Of a stretch of 64,000 nt of DNA, positions 1 to 8,358 are shown piece after piece (position 1 is the first letter of the stretch; every line of letters begins with the position of its first letter). The stretch is from positions 248,001-312,000 of the forward strand of contig NZ_RCIH01000001.1 in NCBI RefSeq assembly GCF_003675855.1, read 5' to 3'. The position numbers were made by a program, and so were the translations under genes. This DNA comes from Halostella salina. Its GTDB lineage: Archaea > Halobacteriota > Halobacteria > Halobacteriales > Natronoarchaeaceae. Below the pieces are notes generated by a model. That model saw only the letters and a list, made by a program, of their open reading frames with translations. It did no database searches and was not told the DNA's origin.

Positions 1-240
1 GTCCAGCGCTTCCTGGGGTTCGCCGCCGGTGATGGACGTGCCCAGCGCGTCCATCCGTTTTGCCTCGGCGATCACGTCCTCGTCGGACTCGACCTTCCGC
101 TCGTTGGCGTACACGTCGGTGACGTTCTTGCGGTTCTCGCCGAGGGGGCAGTAGAAGCAGTCGCGCTGGTCACAGTAGCCGTAGACGAACATGACCATCT
201 TGCCGCCTTTCGCGCACTGCTCACAGCCCTTCGATATCAT
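1..240 (-). CDS. Radical SAM protein, N-terminal fragment
   Basis: Eighty codons read leftward from an ATG at 240 and run off the window edge, so the C-terminus is missing. Cysteines at residues 23, 28 and 31 (CDQRDCFYC) look like a radical-SAM [4Fe-4S] ligand set with CX4CX2C spacing, wider than the usual CX3CX2C. A GGEP motif near residue 74 is the typical SAM-binding strand of the superfamily. An extra pair of cysteines (GCEQC) lies at residues 5-9. The protein would cleave S-adenosylmethionine to start a radical reaction; the substrate cannot be told. It diverges from the DUF373 gene across a 150-bp gap. Confidence 0.8.
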   Translation of the reverse strand, partial: MISKGCEQCAKGGKMVMFVYGYCDQRDCFYCPLGENRKNVTDVYANERKVESDEDVIAEAKRMDALGTSITGGEPQEALD

Positions 241-361
241 TCGTTGCACCGTCCTACCGCCCCGAGCGTCAAAAGCGGACCGGAACAGCGACGGCGGCCG
301 TGCGGTCGCGGCGTCGCCGGTGGACCACGGTGCGGGCCGGCGACCGTCACCCCCAAAGGCA

Positions 362-371
362 GATAAACATC
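362..371 (+). promoter_or_regulatory. TATA box for DUF373 gene
   Basis: AGATAAACAT-like A/T-rich box centred about 25 bp before the ATG at 391, in otherwise GC-rich DNA. This fits a leaderless haloarchaeal transcript. Confidence 0.5.
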
Positions 372-390
372 GTCCGCGAACTACCGCCCG

Positions 391-1491
391 ATGCTGCTGG
401 TGCTCTGTGTCGACCTCGACGACGACCTCGGCCGCAAGACCGACGTGGAGACGCCGGTCGTCGGCCGCGACGCCGTCGAGGACGCCGCCGTCGCGCTGGC
501 GACCGAGGACCCCGAGGACAGCGACGTGAACGTACTGTTCCAGGGCATCCACGTCGCGAACGAGGTGACCGACGAGGAGGTCACCGTCGCGGCCGTCACC
601 GGCAACGACGGCGGCGACGTGAGCGCCAACCGCGAGGTCGGCGAGGAGGTCGACGAGGTGCTGGCCGGCCTCTCGACCGGCGAGGGCGTCACCGCGCTGA
701 TCGTCACGGACGGCGCGCAGGACGAGAGCGTCGTCCCGGTGATCCGCTCGCGGGTCACCGTCGACGGCGTCCGCCGGGTCGTCGTCCGGCAGGCACAGGA
801 CCTCGAATCGGTGTACTACACGATGAAGCAGGTGCTTGACGACCCGGAGACACGCGGGACGATCCTCATCCCGATGGGCATTCTCCTGCTCATCTATCCC
901 CTCGCCGTGATCGCTAGCATGTTCGAACTGCCCGGCGGCGTGGTGTTCGGCGTCGTCTCGGCGCTGCTCGGTTTCTACCTCCTCTCGCGGGGACTCGGCC
1001 TGATGCAGACGATGGACGCGCTCGTCGGCCGGGCGCGAAACAGCCTCTACGCCGGCCGGGTGACGATAATCACCTACCTCGTCGCGGCCGTTCTGCTGGT
1101 GATCGGTGGCGTCAGCGGCGTGGGCAGGCTGGAAACCGTCCGGATGGACGCCGCCGGCACGCTCGGCGCGCTGGAGGTGCTTGCGGCACTCGTCTACGGC
1201 GCTGTCCAGTGGTTCGCCGCCGCCGGGATCACCACGAGCCTCGGCCAGATCACCGACGAGTACCTCGCGGACCGCCTTGAGTGGCGCTACCTGAACGCCC
1301 CGTTCTACGTCCTCTCCATCGCCGTCGTGCTGGACGCGGTCAGCGCCTACTTCCTCGACCTGGTGAACCTCTCGTACCTCGCCGCGGCGCTGACCGGTGG
1401 GACGCTGCTGGGACTGGTGAGCACGCTCGCCTTCGCGGTCGCGGAGTCGCGGTTCCCGAGAAACGCCGAGCGGGACCGGGACCCGGCCTGA
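391..1491 (+). CDS. DUF373 family membrane protein
   Basis: A 366-residue protein with a soluble N-terminal domain (about residues 1-155) that opens MLLVLCVDLDDDLG, the start typical of the archaeal DUF373 family. About six hydrophobic helices follow between residues 160 and 350. The DLDDD motif and the following DAVEDAA segment suggest a Rossmann-like fold. No biochemical role is established for the family as far as I know. It is a single-gene unit: TATA upstream and a converging prenyl synthase gene 31 bp downstream. Family call is confident; function unknown. Confidence 0.8.
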   Translation: MLLVLCVDLDDDLGRKTDVETPVVGRDAVEDAAVALATEDPEDSDVNVLFQGIHVANEVTDEEVTVAAVTGNDGGDVSANREVGEEVDEVLAGLSTGEGVTALIVTDGAQDESVVPVIRSRVTVDGVRRVVVRQAQDLESVYYTMKQVLDDPETRGTILIPMGILLLIYPLAVIASMFELPGGVVFGVVSALLGFYLLSRGLGLMQTMDALVGRARNSLYAGRVTIITYLVAAVLLVIGGVSGVGRLETVRMDAAGTLGALEVLAALVYGAVQWFAAAGITTSLGQITDEYLADRLEWRYLNAPFYVLSIAVVLDAVSAYFLDLVNLSYLAAALTGGTLLGLVSTLAFAVAESRFPRNAERDRDPA

Positions 1492-1522
1492 CGGCGCGCT
1501 GGTCGGTCCTGCCGACCGCGCC

Positions 1523-2365
1523 CTACCGCTCCCGCACGACGACGAACCGCGCGAGGTCCTGCAGGTACTCGCGGGCCTGCGTGTCCGCGGTGTCGACACG
1601 ATCTAGCGCCGACAGCGCCCGGTCGGCCTCCTCGCGGGCGCGGTCGTTTGCCTCCTCCGGCGTCAGGTCGGTCACCTGCACCACGGAGGGGCGGTCCATC
1701 TCCGCGTCGATCCCCGTCGGCTTCCCGAGGTCCTCGGCGTCGGCGGTCGCGTCGAGCACGTCGTCCCGGATCTGGAAGGCGACGCCGACGCGCTCGGCGT
1801 ACTCGCCGAACGCCTCGACCGCGAACGGGTCGGCGTCGGCGGCGATGGCACCGAGTTCGGCGGCAGCCCGGAACAGCGCGCCCGTCTTCCGGCGGGCCAG
1901 TTCCATGTACTCCTCCTCGTTCGTCGGCTGGGCGACGAGTTCGGTCGCCTCGCCCTCGCCGAGTTCGACCATCGACTCGGCGACGACCTGCATCGCCGCG
2001 GGGCTGGTCGAGAACAGCGCGAACGCCTCCCCCAGCAGGCCGTCGCTCGACACGATGGCGGGACCATAGCCGTACTTCGTCCACGAGCTGTCGACGCCTC
2101 TGCGGACGTCCGACCGGTCGATGATGTCGTCGATAACGAGCGAGGCGTTGTGGACGAGTTCGACGCCGACGCCGAAGTCGACGGCGTCCTCGGCGTCGCC
2201 GCCCGCGGCCTCGCAGGCGAGCAAGGTCACCATCGGCCGCACGCGCTTCCCCCCGGAGAGCGCGACGTGGCGGACCTCGTCTTCGAGCTCCGCCGGTTCG
2301 ACGCCGTCGACGACCGCCGTGAGGCGGTCCTCGACGAGCGACTGTCGGCGTTCGAGGAACTCCAT
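1523..2365 (-). CDS. idsA: Polyprenyl (geranylgeranyl-type) diphosphate synthase
   Basis: A 280-residue trans-isoprenyl diphosphate synthase that condenses isopentenyl diphosphate with allylic diphosphates in the cytosol, supplying chains for archaeal ether lipids, carotenoids and quinones. The GGKRVRP substrate loop is at residues 38-44, the first aspartate-rich motif DDIID at 79-83 and the second DDVLD at 201-205. The ATG at 2365 (MEFLERRQ) is chosen because upstream in-frame sequence is Arg/Pro/Gly-rich and unlike the family. Final chain length (C15, C20 or C25) cannot be fixed; C20 is the usual haloarchaeal product. Confidence 0.9.
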   Translation of the reverse strand: MEFLERRQSLVEDRLTAVVDGVEPAELEDEVRHVALSGGKRVRPMVTLLACEAAGGDAEDAVDFGVGVELVHNASLVIDDIIDRSDVRRGVDSSWTKYGYGPAIVSSDGLLGEAFALFSTSPAAMQVVAESMVELGEGEATELVAQPTNEEEYMELARRKTGALFRAAAELGAIAADADPFAVEAFGEYAERVGVAFQIRDDVLDATADAEDLGKPTGIDAEMDRPSVVQVTDLTPEEANDRAREEADRALSALDRVDTADTQAREYLQDLARFVVVRER

Positions 2366-2450
2366 TACTGCCGGCTTAGGACCGCCCCCGCAAGTACGTG
2401 ACGGAACTGGTCGTGCCCACACCTATGCCGCTGGCGTCCCTAGCGCGTGT

Positions 2451-3677
2451 ATGTCTTCGACAGACGTGCTCGTCGTCGGCGGCGGCGCGACCGGTGTGGG
2501 GATCGCACGCGACCTCGCGATCCGCGGCGTCGACGCCACGCTGGTCGACCGCGACGGCCTGAACGGCGGCACGACCGGGCGATCGCACGGCCTGCTCCAC
2601 AGCGGCGCGCGCTACGCCGAGAACGACCCCGAAGGTGCCCGCGAGTGCATCGCGGAGAGTCGGGTCCTCCGCGAGATAGCGCCCCACTGCCTCGGCGGCG
2701 ACGGCGGCTACTTCGTCGCGCTTGCCGACGACGATCCGGACTACTTCGACGAGAAGGTAGCCGCCTGCCGCGACCTCGACATCCCGGTCGACGTGCTCGA
2801 CGGCGAGGCGGCCCGCGAGACCGTCCCCGACCTCGCGGCGACCGTCGACCGCGTGGCGGCGGTCCCCGACCGGGTGATCCACCCCTCAGCGCTCGTCGCG
2901 GCGACGGCGGCCGACGCCCGTGACCACGGGGCGACGATCCGGCCGCACACGCCGGTCCGCGACCTGCTCGTCGAGGGCGGGCGAGTCGCCGGCGCGGCCG
3001 TCGAAGCCGAGGCCGCCGTCGAGACGATCCGCGCGGACCACGTCGTCAACGCGACCGGCGCGTGGGCCGGCGAACTGGCCGAACTGGCCGGGGTCGACGT
3101 GGAGATGCGGCCCAGTCGCGGCGTGATGGTCGCGGTCGACTACGGGGGCCTGCCGGTCGTCCTGAACCGCTGTCGGCCGCCCGCGGACGGCGACATCGTC
3201 GTCCCCCACGCCGACCAGGCCGTGCTCGGCACGACCAGCGTCGACGTCGACGACCCCGACGACTACCCGCAGGAGGACTGGGAGGTCGAACGCTGCATCG
3301 AGGAGTGCGCCCGCCTCCTGCCGCCGGTTGCCGACGCGACGGTCGAACGGGTCTGGTGGGGCGTCCGCCCGCTGTACGGCCCGGACGAGGACGAACGCCC
3401 GGGCGGCCGTGGCATCTCGCGGGGCTTTTTCGTCCTCGACCACGCCGACCGCGACGGCGTCGCCGGCTTCACCACCGTCGTCGGCGGGAAGCTGACCACA
3501 CACAGACAGATGGCCGAAGCCGTCGCGGACCGCGTCTGCGAGCGCCTCGGCGTCGACGCCGACTGCCGGACCGCCGACGAACCGCTCCCGTTCCGCGACG
3601 ACCCCGAGGGTCTCGCGGCGGCCGTCGGCGAGTTCGACGCGGCCGCGCCGTCGGACGTTGACGTCGATCCGCACTGA
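2451..3677 (+). CDS. GlpA-like FAD-dependent oxidoreductase (short form)
   Basis: A 408-residue DAO-family flavoprotein. The N-terminal dinucleotide fold is GGGATG at residues 9-14, followed by a DRDGLNGGTTGRSHG loop and a C-terminal FAD segment (TTVVGGKLTTHRQMAE). These resemble subunit A of anaerobic glycerol-3-phosphate dehydrogenase, which oxidises glycerol-3-phosphate to dihydroxyacetone phosphate and feeds quinones. Full haloarchaeal GlpA is nearer 550-600 residues; this protein stops right after the FAD domain and has no Cys-rich C-terminal region. No glpB, glpC or glpK lies nearby. It may act on another 2-hydroxy acid or polyol phosphate. The ATG at 2451 fits the Rossmann motif. Confidence 0.75.
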   Translation: MSSTDVLVVGGGATGVGIARDLAIRGVDATLVDRDGLNGGTTGRSHGLLHSGARYAENDPEGARECIAESRVLREIAPHCLGGDGGYFVALADDDPDYFDEKVAACRDLDIPVDVLDGEAARETVPDLAATVDRVAAVPDRVIHPSALVAATAADARDHGATIRPHTPVRDLLVEGGRVAGAAVEAEAAVETIRADHVVNATGAWAGELAELAGVDVEMRPSRGVMVAVDYGGLPVVLNRCRPPADGDIVVPHADQAVLGTTSVDVDDPDDYPQEDWEVERCIEECARLLPPVADATVERVWWGVRPLYGPDEDERPGGRGISRGFFVLDHADRDGVAGFTTVVGGKLTTHRQMAEAVADRVCERLGVDADCRTADEPLPFRDDPEGLAAAVGEFDAAAPSDVDVDPH

Positions 3678-3713
3678 CGAATATCTGCGCTACGCGCTCG
3701 TTCGGTCTCGTCG

Positions 3714-4301
3714 TCAGTAGCTCGGAAGTCCGCGTTCCTCGCGCCCGCGTTCGCTCGTGGCCCCCGTGTTGCCGTGGCGCTGCTGGCCGCCGGCTCGGTT
3801 GCCGCCGCCACGTCCTGCCCTGCGGCGCTGCTCGTTGGCCGGGGTGTCCCCCTGCCGTCCGTGCTGCTGTCGTTGCTGCCGGCGCGACGATCCACCGTGT
3901 CGGCGGCCGGGGTTTCCACGCTGGCCACCTTGCTGGCTGTGCCGTCCCTGTCCGTACCGCTTCCCCTGCTGCTGACTTCGCTGCTGGCCTCGCTGTTGCC
4001 CGGCCTCCCCGGACTGCTGGGCGCGCTGGTGGCTGTGCTGCTGGCGCTCGCCGCCCCGGCCGCGCTGCTGGCCGCCTCGCGACCGGTGCTGCTGTGTCTG
4101 TCCCTGCTGGTGCTGCTGTGCCTGCCCGCGCTCGGTTCGCTGCTGCCCCCGGTTCCCCTGTTGCTGTCCCCGGTGTTCCTGCTGGTATTGCTGTCCGTGC
4201 TTCCCCTGGTTCTGCCGGCCCGATTGCCCCTTACGGGACCCTCGCTGGCTGGTTTCCGCTCGGTCCGTTCCTCGCTCGCTTCGGCTGTGGTATCGCGCCA
4301 T
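3714..4301 (-). CDS. Gln/Gly/Arg-rich low-complexity basic protein
   Basis: A 195-residue protein from the ATG at 4301 (a TTG 15 bp further out would add five residues). Counting the 200-residue version gives about 47 Gln, 41 Gly and 37 Arg (over 60 percent together), but only 12 Asp/Glu and 3 Lys. It is almost free of aliphatic residues and rich in QQ, RGG-like and GQQR units. It is therefore strongly basic and presumably disordered, the opposite of a normal acidic halophile protein. A TTAAT box about 30 bp upstream supports expression. RGG/Q-rich tracts often bind RNA or DNA, but no function is known here. A hydrophobic ORF on the other strand is considered a shadow. Confidence 0.6.
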   Translation of the reverse strand: MARYHSRSERGTDRAETSQRGSRKGQSGRQNQGKHGQQYQQEHRGQQQGNRGQQRTERGQAQQHQQGQTQQHRSRGGQQRGRGGERQQHSHQRAQQSGEAGQQRGQQRSQQQGKRYGQGRHSQQGGQRGNPGRRHGGSSRRQQRQQHGRQGDTPANEQRRRAGRGGGNRAGGQQRHGNTGATSERGREERGLPSY

Positions 4302-4330
4302 TGCAGTCCCGGGCAACGACGAGGTCCGGG

Positions 4331-4338
4331 ATTAACCG
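4331..4338 (-). promoter_or_regulatory. TATA-like box for Q/G/R-rich gene
   Basis: Read on the minus strand this is GGTTAAT, 30-37 bp before the ATG at 4301. It is the only A/T-rich patch in a GC-rich stretch and would give a nearly leaderless mRNA. Confidence 0.4.
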
Positions 4339-4496
4339 CGCCGGTCGTTCGCGCCGTTTCGCGTGAAAGCGCCGTCGTCGCCGACGGTAAGCCCGGCCAA
4401 GCGGCGGGAAAGTGGCTTCGTGGACGGCCGTAACCCCGGCTTGCAATCGGTCATCGGACAGAAACCGTGGCGTACTCCGGGCGTCGTCCCGCGTCA

Positions 4497-4583
4497 GTCG
4501 CCCGCGGTGACCACTCGTTGCGAAACGCCCGCGAAAAACAGCGAACCCCTACTCGAACTCCTCGATCAGCGCCGGCACCACGT
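4497..4583. repeat. Tandem repeat copy 1 (degenerate etfA 3' end)
   Basis: This segment recurs 109 bp further right at 4606-4692. Both begin GTCGCCCGCGG, carry a similar GACCACTCG block, and end with an identical stretch that in copy 2 encodes the last residues and stop codon of EtfA. Copy 1 lies outside the gene and has diverged in its middle. Confidence 0.8.
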
Positions 4584-4605
4584 GCGACCACCTTTTCCGA
4601 CTCGG

Positions 4606-4692
4606 GTCGCCCGCGGCGACCACTCGTCGCAAAACGTGGGCGAAAAACCGCCGGACTCTACTCGAACTCCTCGATCAGCGCCGGCACCACGT
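4606..4692. repeat. Tandem repeat copy 2 (functional etfA 3' end)
   Basis: Second copy of the 109-bp-period repeat. It contains the etfA stop codon (4658-4660) and the codons for its C-terminal PALIEEFE. The last about 35 bp are identical to copy 1; the 5' part has several substitutions. Confidence 0.8.
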
Positions 4693-5614
4693 CGAACAGG
4701 TCGTCGACGATGCCGTAGTCGGCCAGGTCGAAGATGGGGGCGTTCGGGTCGGTGTTGATCGCGACGATGGTGTCGCTGCCTTTCATCCCGGCGACGTGCT
4801 GGACCGCGCCGGAGATGCCGATGGCGATGTACACGTCGGGGGTGACGACCTTCCCGGACTGGCCGACCTGCCGGTTCTTCGGGAGCCAGCCGTTGTCGAC
4901 GATCGGCCGCGAGGACGACAGCGTCGCGTCCAGCGCGTCGGCCAGATCCTGCACGAGTTCGATGTTCTCCTCCTCCTCGATGCCGCGGCCGACGCTGACG
5001 AGCACGTCGGCCTCGCTGATGTCCACGTCGCCGCCGCCGGCCTCCTCGAAGCCGGTGACCGTCGAGCGGACCGCGGACTCGTCGATGTCGGCGTCGAACG
5101 CCGTCACGTCGGCGTCGCCGGTGCCCTCGGCGGGCGGCCACTCCGCGCCGCGGATCGTGACGACGGCGCGGTCGGCGTCGAGTTCGACGGTCGTCTCGAC
5201 CTTCGAACCGTACATCTCGCGGGTCGCGACGAGGCCGTCGCCCGAGGCGTCCAGACCGATCACGTCCGTGACCACCGGGAGGTCGAGCCGGTTCGCCACC
5301 GCGGGCGCGTAGTCGAGCCCGTTGACGCTGTTGGGCGTCACGACGTAGCCGGCGTCGGTCGTGTCGTACAGCTGTGCGACCGCCTGGGTGTACACGCCGT
5401 GGTTGAACTCCTCGCCGTGGTCGACGGTGTGGATCGCGTCGACGCCCTCGCGGTTCAGGTCCTCGGCGAAGGCGTCCACGTCGCCGCCGATGACGGCCAG
5501 GTGGAGGTCGCCGCCGGTCTCGTCGGCGAGTTCGCGCCCGACGGTGATGACCTCGTAGCTCACGTCGCGCAGGTCGCCGCGGCGGTGCTCGGCGACGGCG
5601 AGCACGTCCGTCAT
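4658..5614 (-). CDS. etfA: Electron transfer flavoprotein, alpha subunit
   Basis: A 318-residue ETF alpha subunit. The C-terminal FAD domain (about residues 195-318) has the family signature: SVGRGIEEEEN, then LPKNRQVGQSGKVVTPDVYIAIGISGAVQH, and INTDPNAPIF. With EtfB it carries electrons from acyl-CoA and related dehydrogenases to an ETF:quinone oxidoreductase. Its ATG overlaps the etfB stop by 4 bp (ATGA), so the two are one operon and probably translationally coupled. Its 3' end is tandemly duplicated downstream. Confidence 0.95.
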   Translation of the reverse strand: MTDVLAVAEHRRGDLRDVSYEVITVGRELADETGGDLHLAVIGGDVDAFAEDLNREGVDAIHTVDHGEEFNHGVYTQAVAQLYDTTDAGYVVTPNSVNGLDYAPAVANRLDLPVVTDVIGLDASGDGLVATREMYGSKVETTVELDADRAVVTIRGAEWPPAEGTGDADVTAFDADIDESAVRSTVTGFEEAGGGDVDISEADVLVSVGRGIEEEENIELVQDLADALDATLSSSRPIVDNGWLPKNRQVGQSGKVVTPDVYIAIGISGAVQHVAGMKGSDTIVAINTDPNAPIFDLADYGIVDDLFDVVPALIEEFE

Positions 5615-6402
5615 TCTGCCACCCCCTTGTCGCGGAGCAGGTCAGCGAGCTGTCCGGCCTCCTCCTCGGGACCGCCGTCGAAGTACGTCGCGTCGCTCTC
5701 GGTTTCCGGCTCGTACATCTCGGTCAGCCGCAGGTCGCTCTCCACGTCGGCCGCCGAGAGGCCCAGGTCGTCGAGGTCCTTCGGCGCGATCTCCTTGCTC
5801 TGGGCCTGCCGGATGCCCCGCAGGCTGGCGTAGCGCGGCTCGTTGATACCCGTCTGGATCGTCAGGACGGCGGGCAGTTCCACGTCGGTCACCTCGTCGA
5901 CGCCCCCTTCCAGTTCGCGGTGGACGTGGGCGACGCCCGCGTCGGCGTCGAGGTCCAGCTGGTTCACGACGGCGGCCCACTCGAAGCCGATCTCGTCGGC
6001 CAGCGCCACGCCGGTCGCGCCGAACGCGTCGTCGCCGGCCTGCACGCCGGACAGCACGAGATCCGGGTCCTCTTCCTCGACGACCGCCTCCAGCAGGCGA
6101 ACCTTCGCGTCCACGTCGAGCAGGTCGGTCCCTTCCAGGGACTCGTCCCAGACGCGCACCGCCCGGTCCGCACCCTTCGCCAGCGCCATGCGGATCGTCT
6201 CCTCGCTGCGCTCCGGGCCGATCGTGACCGCGACGACCTCCACGTCGTCGCCGTCCTCGGCGATCTGGACGCCCTCCTCGACGGCGTAGTCGTCCCACTC
6301 GTTCAAGTCGTAGGTGAGATACTGCGACCCGATCTCGGTCCCCTCGATCTCGAAGTCGTCCTCGACTTCGGCGACCTCCTTGACCGTTACGAGAACTTTC
6401 AT
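5611..6402 (-). CDS. etfB: Electron transfer flavoprotein, beta subunit
   Basis: A 263-residue ETF beta subunit opening MKVLVTVKEVAEVEDDFEI. The adenine-nucleotide binding fold includes the DLVLSGVQAGDDAFGATG segment around residues 115-135, and the LRGIRQAQSKEI signature is near residue 200. It pairs with EtfA to form the soluble flavoprotein heterodimer. An adjacent ATG at 6405 gives an MM start; 6402 matches the family. First gene of the etfBA operon, with a TATA box 26-35 bp upstream. Confidence 0.95.
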   Translation of the reverse strand: MKVLVTVKEVAEVEDDFEIEGTEIGSQYLTYDLNEWDDYAVEEGVQIAEDGDDVEVVAVTIGPERSEETIRMALAKGADRAVRVWDESLEGTDLLDVDAKVRLLEAVVEEEDPDLVLSGVQAGDDAFGATGVALADEIGFEWAAVVNQLDLDADAGVAHVHRELEGGVDEVTDVELPAVLTIQTGINEPRYASLRGIRQAQSKEIAPKDLDDLGLSAADVESDLRLTEMYEPETESDATYFDGGPEEEAGQLADLLRDKGVAE

Positions 6403-6427
6403 CATCGTTGTTGTTCCATCGTCGCGG

Positions 6428-6437
6428 AGATAAACGT
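6428..6437 (-). promoter_or_regulatory. TATA box for etfBA
   Basis: Minus-strand CGTTTATCTC about 26-35 bp before the etfB start. Standard haloarchaeal spacing for a leaderless or near-leaderless mRNA. Confidence 0.55.
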
Positions 6438-6488
6438 TTTCGAAACCCTGCGTGCCGGACGAGCCGTTTCCGTGGGCGTGGGTCCGAG

Positions 6489-6881
6489 TCAGAGGTCCGT
6501 CCGTCGGAGCCAGACCCCGGCTGCCGTCAGAAGCGCCCCCACCAGAAGCCAGCCACTCAATCTCGTTGCGGCGGCCACCAGCGACTCCGTGCTCCCGCCG
6601 GCCACGACCTGATACACCTGTAGCATGAAGAGACCGACCGCCAGCAGGCCCGGCCCGTAGGCGCTGGCCGCCAGCATCTCCCGGCCGCTCCCCCGCGTGT
6701 AGAGGTACGCGGCCAACCCGCCGGCCAGGGGGATCGGGAGGACTCCCAGATGGTCGCCCGCCGTCAACTCGACGCCCAGCAGAAAAGCCAACGAGACGCC
6801 GAACGCGGCCGCGGCGCGCCGGGAACCGCTCGTGTGTACGTAGTCGACGGCGCGGGCAACCGCGGCCCGGACTCGGCTCAT
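6489..6881 (-). CDS. Small integral membrane protein
   Basis: A 130-residue hydrophobic protein with about four predicted membrane helices (roughly residues 23-40, 46-64, 74-92 and 103-120), a short Arg-rich cytosolic N-terminus and an RRTDL C-terminus. The ATG at 6881 is preferred over a GTG 9 bp upstream. No family recognised. It lies between the etfBA promoter and the membrane-bound HTH gene, all on the same strand but with gaps, so probably transcribed on its own. Confidence 0.7.
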   Translation of the reverse strand: MSRVRAAVARAVDYVHTSGSRRAAAAFGVSLAFLLGVELTAGDHLGVLPIPLAGGLAAYLYTRGSGREMLAASAYGPGLLAVGLFMLQVYQVVAGGSTESLVAAATRLSGWLLVGALLTAAGVWLRRTDL

Positions 6882-6942
6882 ACGGGACACAGGACTCCCC
6901 GGACAAAGGTCTCTCGCATGTTCGATAGTTCGCGGGCGGCCG

Positions 6943-8115
6943 TCAGTCGATGTCGCCGATGTCCTCGTCCGGGAGCGTGATCAGGTTCTCCCGGCCGATC
7001 CGGAGCTTGTCGATCCGGTCGTCGTCGTCCATCGAGGAGAGCAACTGGGACACCTTCGCGTTCGACCACCCCGTCTCGGAGACGATCTTCGCCTGCTTCA
7101 TCCGGCCGCCGTTCTCCTCCAGCAGCCGAGTTACACGCTCCTCGTCGGACAGCAGCGTCTCGTCGATCGTGTCGTCGTCCGCCGGCTCGTCCTCGTCAGC
7201 GTCGGCCGCGTCCCCATCCGCGTCGGCTCCGGCGTCCGGTTCGGTCACCGCGCCGGTCTCGGTGGCGGGGGCGGTGTCTGCGACCACGCCGCCACTCCCC
7301 CCGTTCTGTCGGCGGGCGAGGAGGTAGCCGCCGGTGCCGACGGCGACGACCAGCGCGACGACCCCGACGCCGAGCAGCGCCATCGGGATCGGTTCGTCGG
7401 CGTCGCCGCCGGGACCGGTCGTTTCGCCGCCACCGCCGTTGGTCCCGTTGCCGTCCGAGCCGCTCGGGGTGTAGACGATCGTGATCTCGTTCCGGTTGAA
7501 CTCGTACGGACCGTTCCACTCGAACGTCCCGTTCTCGTGGCCGCGGGGGGCGGTGGACGGGATGTGGCCGTCGGGTGGCTCGATGACGAGCCGCTGCCCG
7601 TCGTCGAGCTGGGGGAACCACGTCCCGGAGGTCCCGTTGAACGCGTCGCCGACGGCGATCCGGTCGTCGCCGTTCACGCTGGCGAAGTTCGTCCAGGTGA
7701 AATGAAACGCGATGATCCCGGTGTCGTTCGCGACCCGGCCGGTGTATCGGCCGTTCCGGATCGTCATGTTGCGACCGGTCGCCGCCGACGCCTCGTCGGC
7801 GAACTGCTGGAACGTCGATTCGGTCACCGGCGGGCGCTCCTCGCCGGCGACGATCTCGTCCCGATAGTCGCGGAACGCCTCGGTGTCGTTCTCTGTCTCG
7901 AGGTGTTGTCGGAACTCGACCGTCCAGTTCGCGTGGCCGGACTCGGTGATCCGGACCCGGAACACGGTCTCCGGGTCCGGCGGATCGGCCGTCTGCTGGG
8001 CGGCGGCCGGCGGTCGGCCGGGGTCGGTTCCTAGCGGCATCGCTGCTGCCGCACCGACCGGGGCGAGGACCAGGGAGACGAGGAGGGCAAACGAAACGGC
8101 GGCACGTAACCGCAT
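6943..8115 (-). CDS. Membrane-anchored winged-helix regulator with exported sensor domain
   Basis: A 390-residue protein. Residues 1-26 form a signal peptide. A predicted exported domain (about 40-225) is followed by a Gly/Thr/Asn-rich linker and one membrane helix (about 240-265) ending LLARRQNGG. A highly acidic linker leads to a C-terminal winged helix (about 325-375: TRLLEENGGRMKQAKIV, WSNAKVSQLLSSM). This layout is common for haloarchaeal one-component membrane regulators. An external signal would be passed to a DNA-binding domain at the inner face. The target is unknown. Confidence 0.75.
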   Translation of the reverse strand: MRLRAAVSFALLVSLVLAPVGAAAAMPLGTDPGRPPAAAQQTADPPDPETVFRVRITESGHANWTVEFRQHLETENDTEAFRDYRDEIVAGEERPPVTESTFQQFADEASAATGRNMTIRNGRYTGRVANDTGIIAFHFTWTNFASVNGDDRIAVGDAFNGTSGTWFPQLDDGQRLVIEPPDGHIPSTAPRGHENGTFEWNGPYEFNRNEITIVYTPSGSDGNGTNGGGGETTGPGGDADEPIPMALLGVGVVALVVAVGTGGYLLARRQNGGSGGVVADTAPATETGAVTEPDAGADADGDAADADEDEPADDDTIDETLLSDEERVTRLLEENGGRMKQAKIVSETGWSNAKVSQLLSSMDDDDRIDKLRIGRENLITLPDEDIGDID

Positions 8116-8327
8116 ACGTGGCCACTGGTTCCCCCGGGGAGAAAATGCTTTCTATCCCCGATAAAACGTCAGCGCCGGCTTTGAACGGTCTCCGGACCGC
8201 TCGAAGGCTCCCGTCCCCGGCGGAATCCGTCGTTGCAGGGGGCAGTTGCCGCTCCCTGTCCGCGATAAGCACCCGTTTCAGCGACGAGGTGCCGGGGCCG
8301 AATGGTTCCTCTCCGAGTGCCGACCGG

Positions 8328-8336
8328 TTTTTGTAT
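8328..8336 (+). promoter_or_regulatory. TATA box for secreted protein gene
   Basis: TTTTTGTAT box 23-31 bp before the ATG at 8359, in the 243-bp divergent region shared with the membrane-anchored regulator. Confidence 0.5.
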
Positions 8337-8358
8337 CAGTAGCATGTAGCACCCCCCG

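Larger units (their letters stand above)
4302..4657. other. Intergenic region with duplicated etfA 3' end
   Basis: A 356-bp gap between the Gln/Gly/Arg-rich gene and etfA. Its left end carries the likely promoter of the former. Its right part holds a tandem copy of the last codons and 3' flank of etfA (see the repeat entries). No credible gene or RNA was seen in 4340-4496. Confidence 0.6.

Noticed and set aside
3774-4433. Leu/Pro-rich hydrophobic frame opposite the Gln/Gly/Arg-rich gene
   Set aside because: CAG/CGG-type codons read backwards give Leu/Pro. There is no promoter at its start, and the minus-strand frame has a TATA box at correct spacing. Some uncertainty remains.
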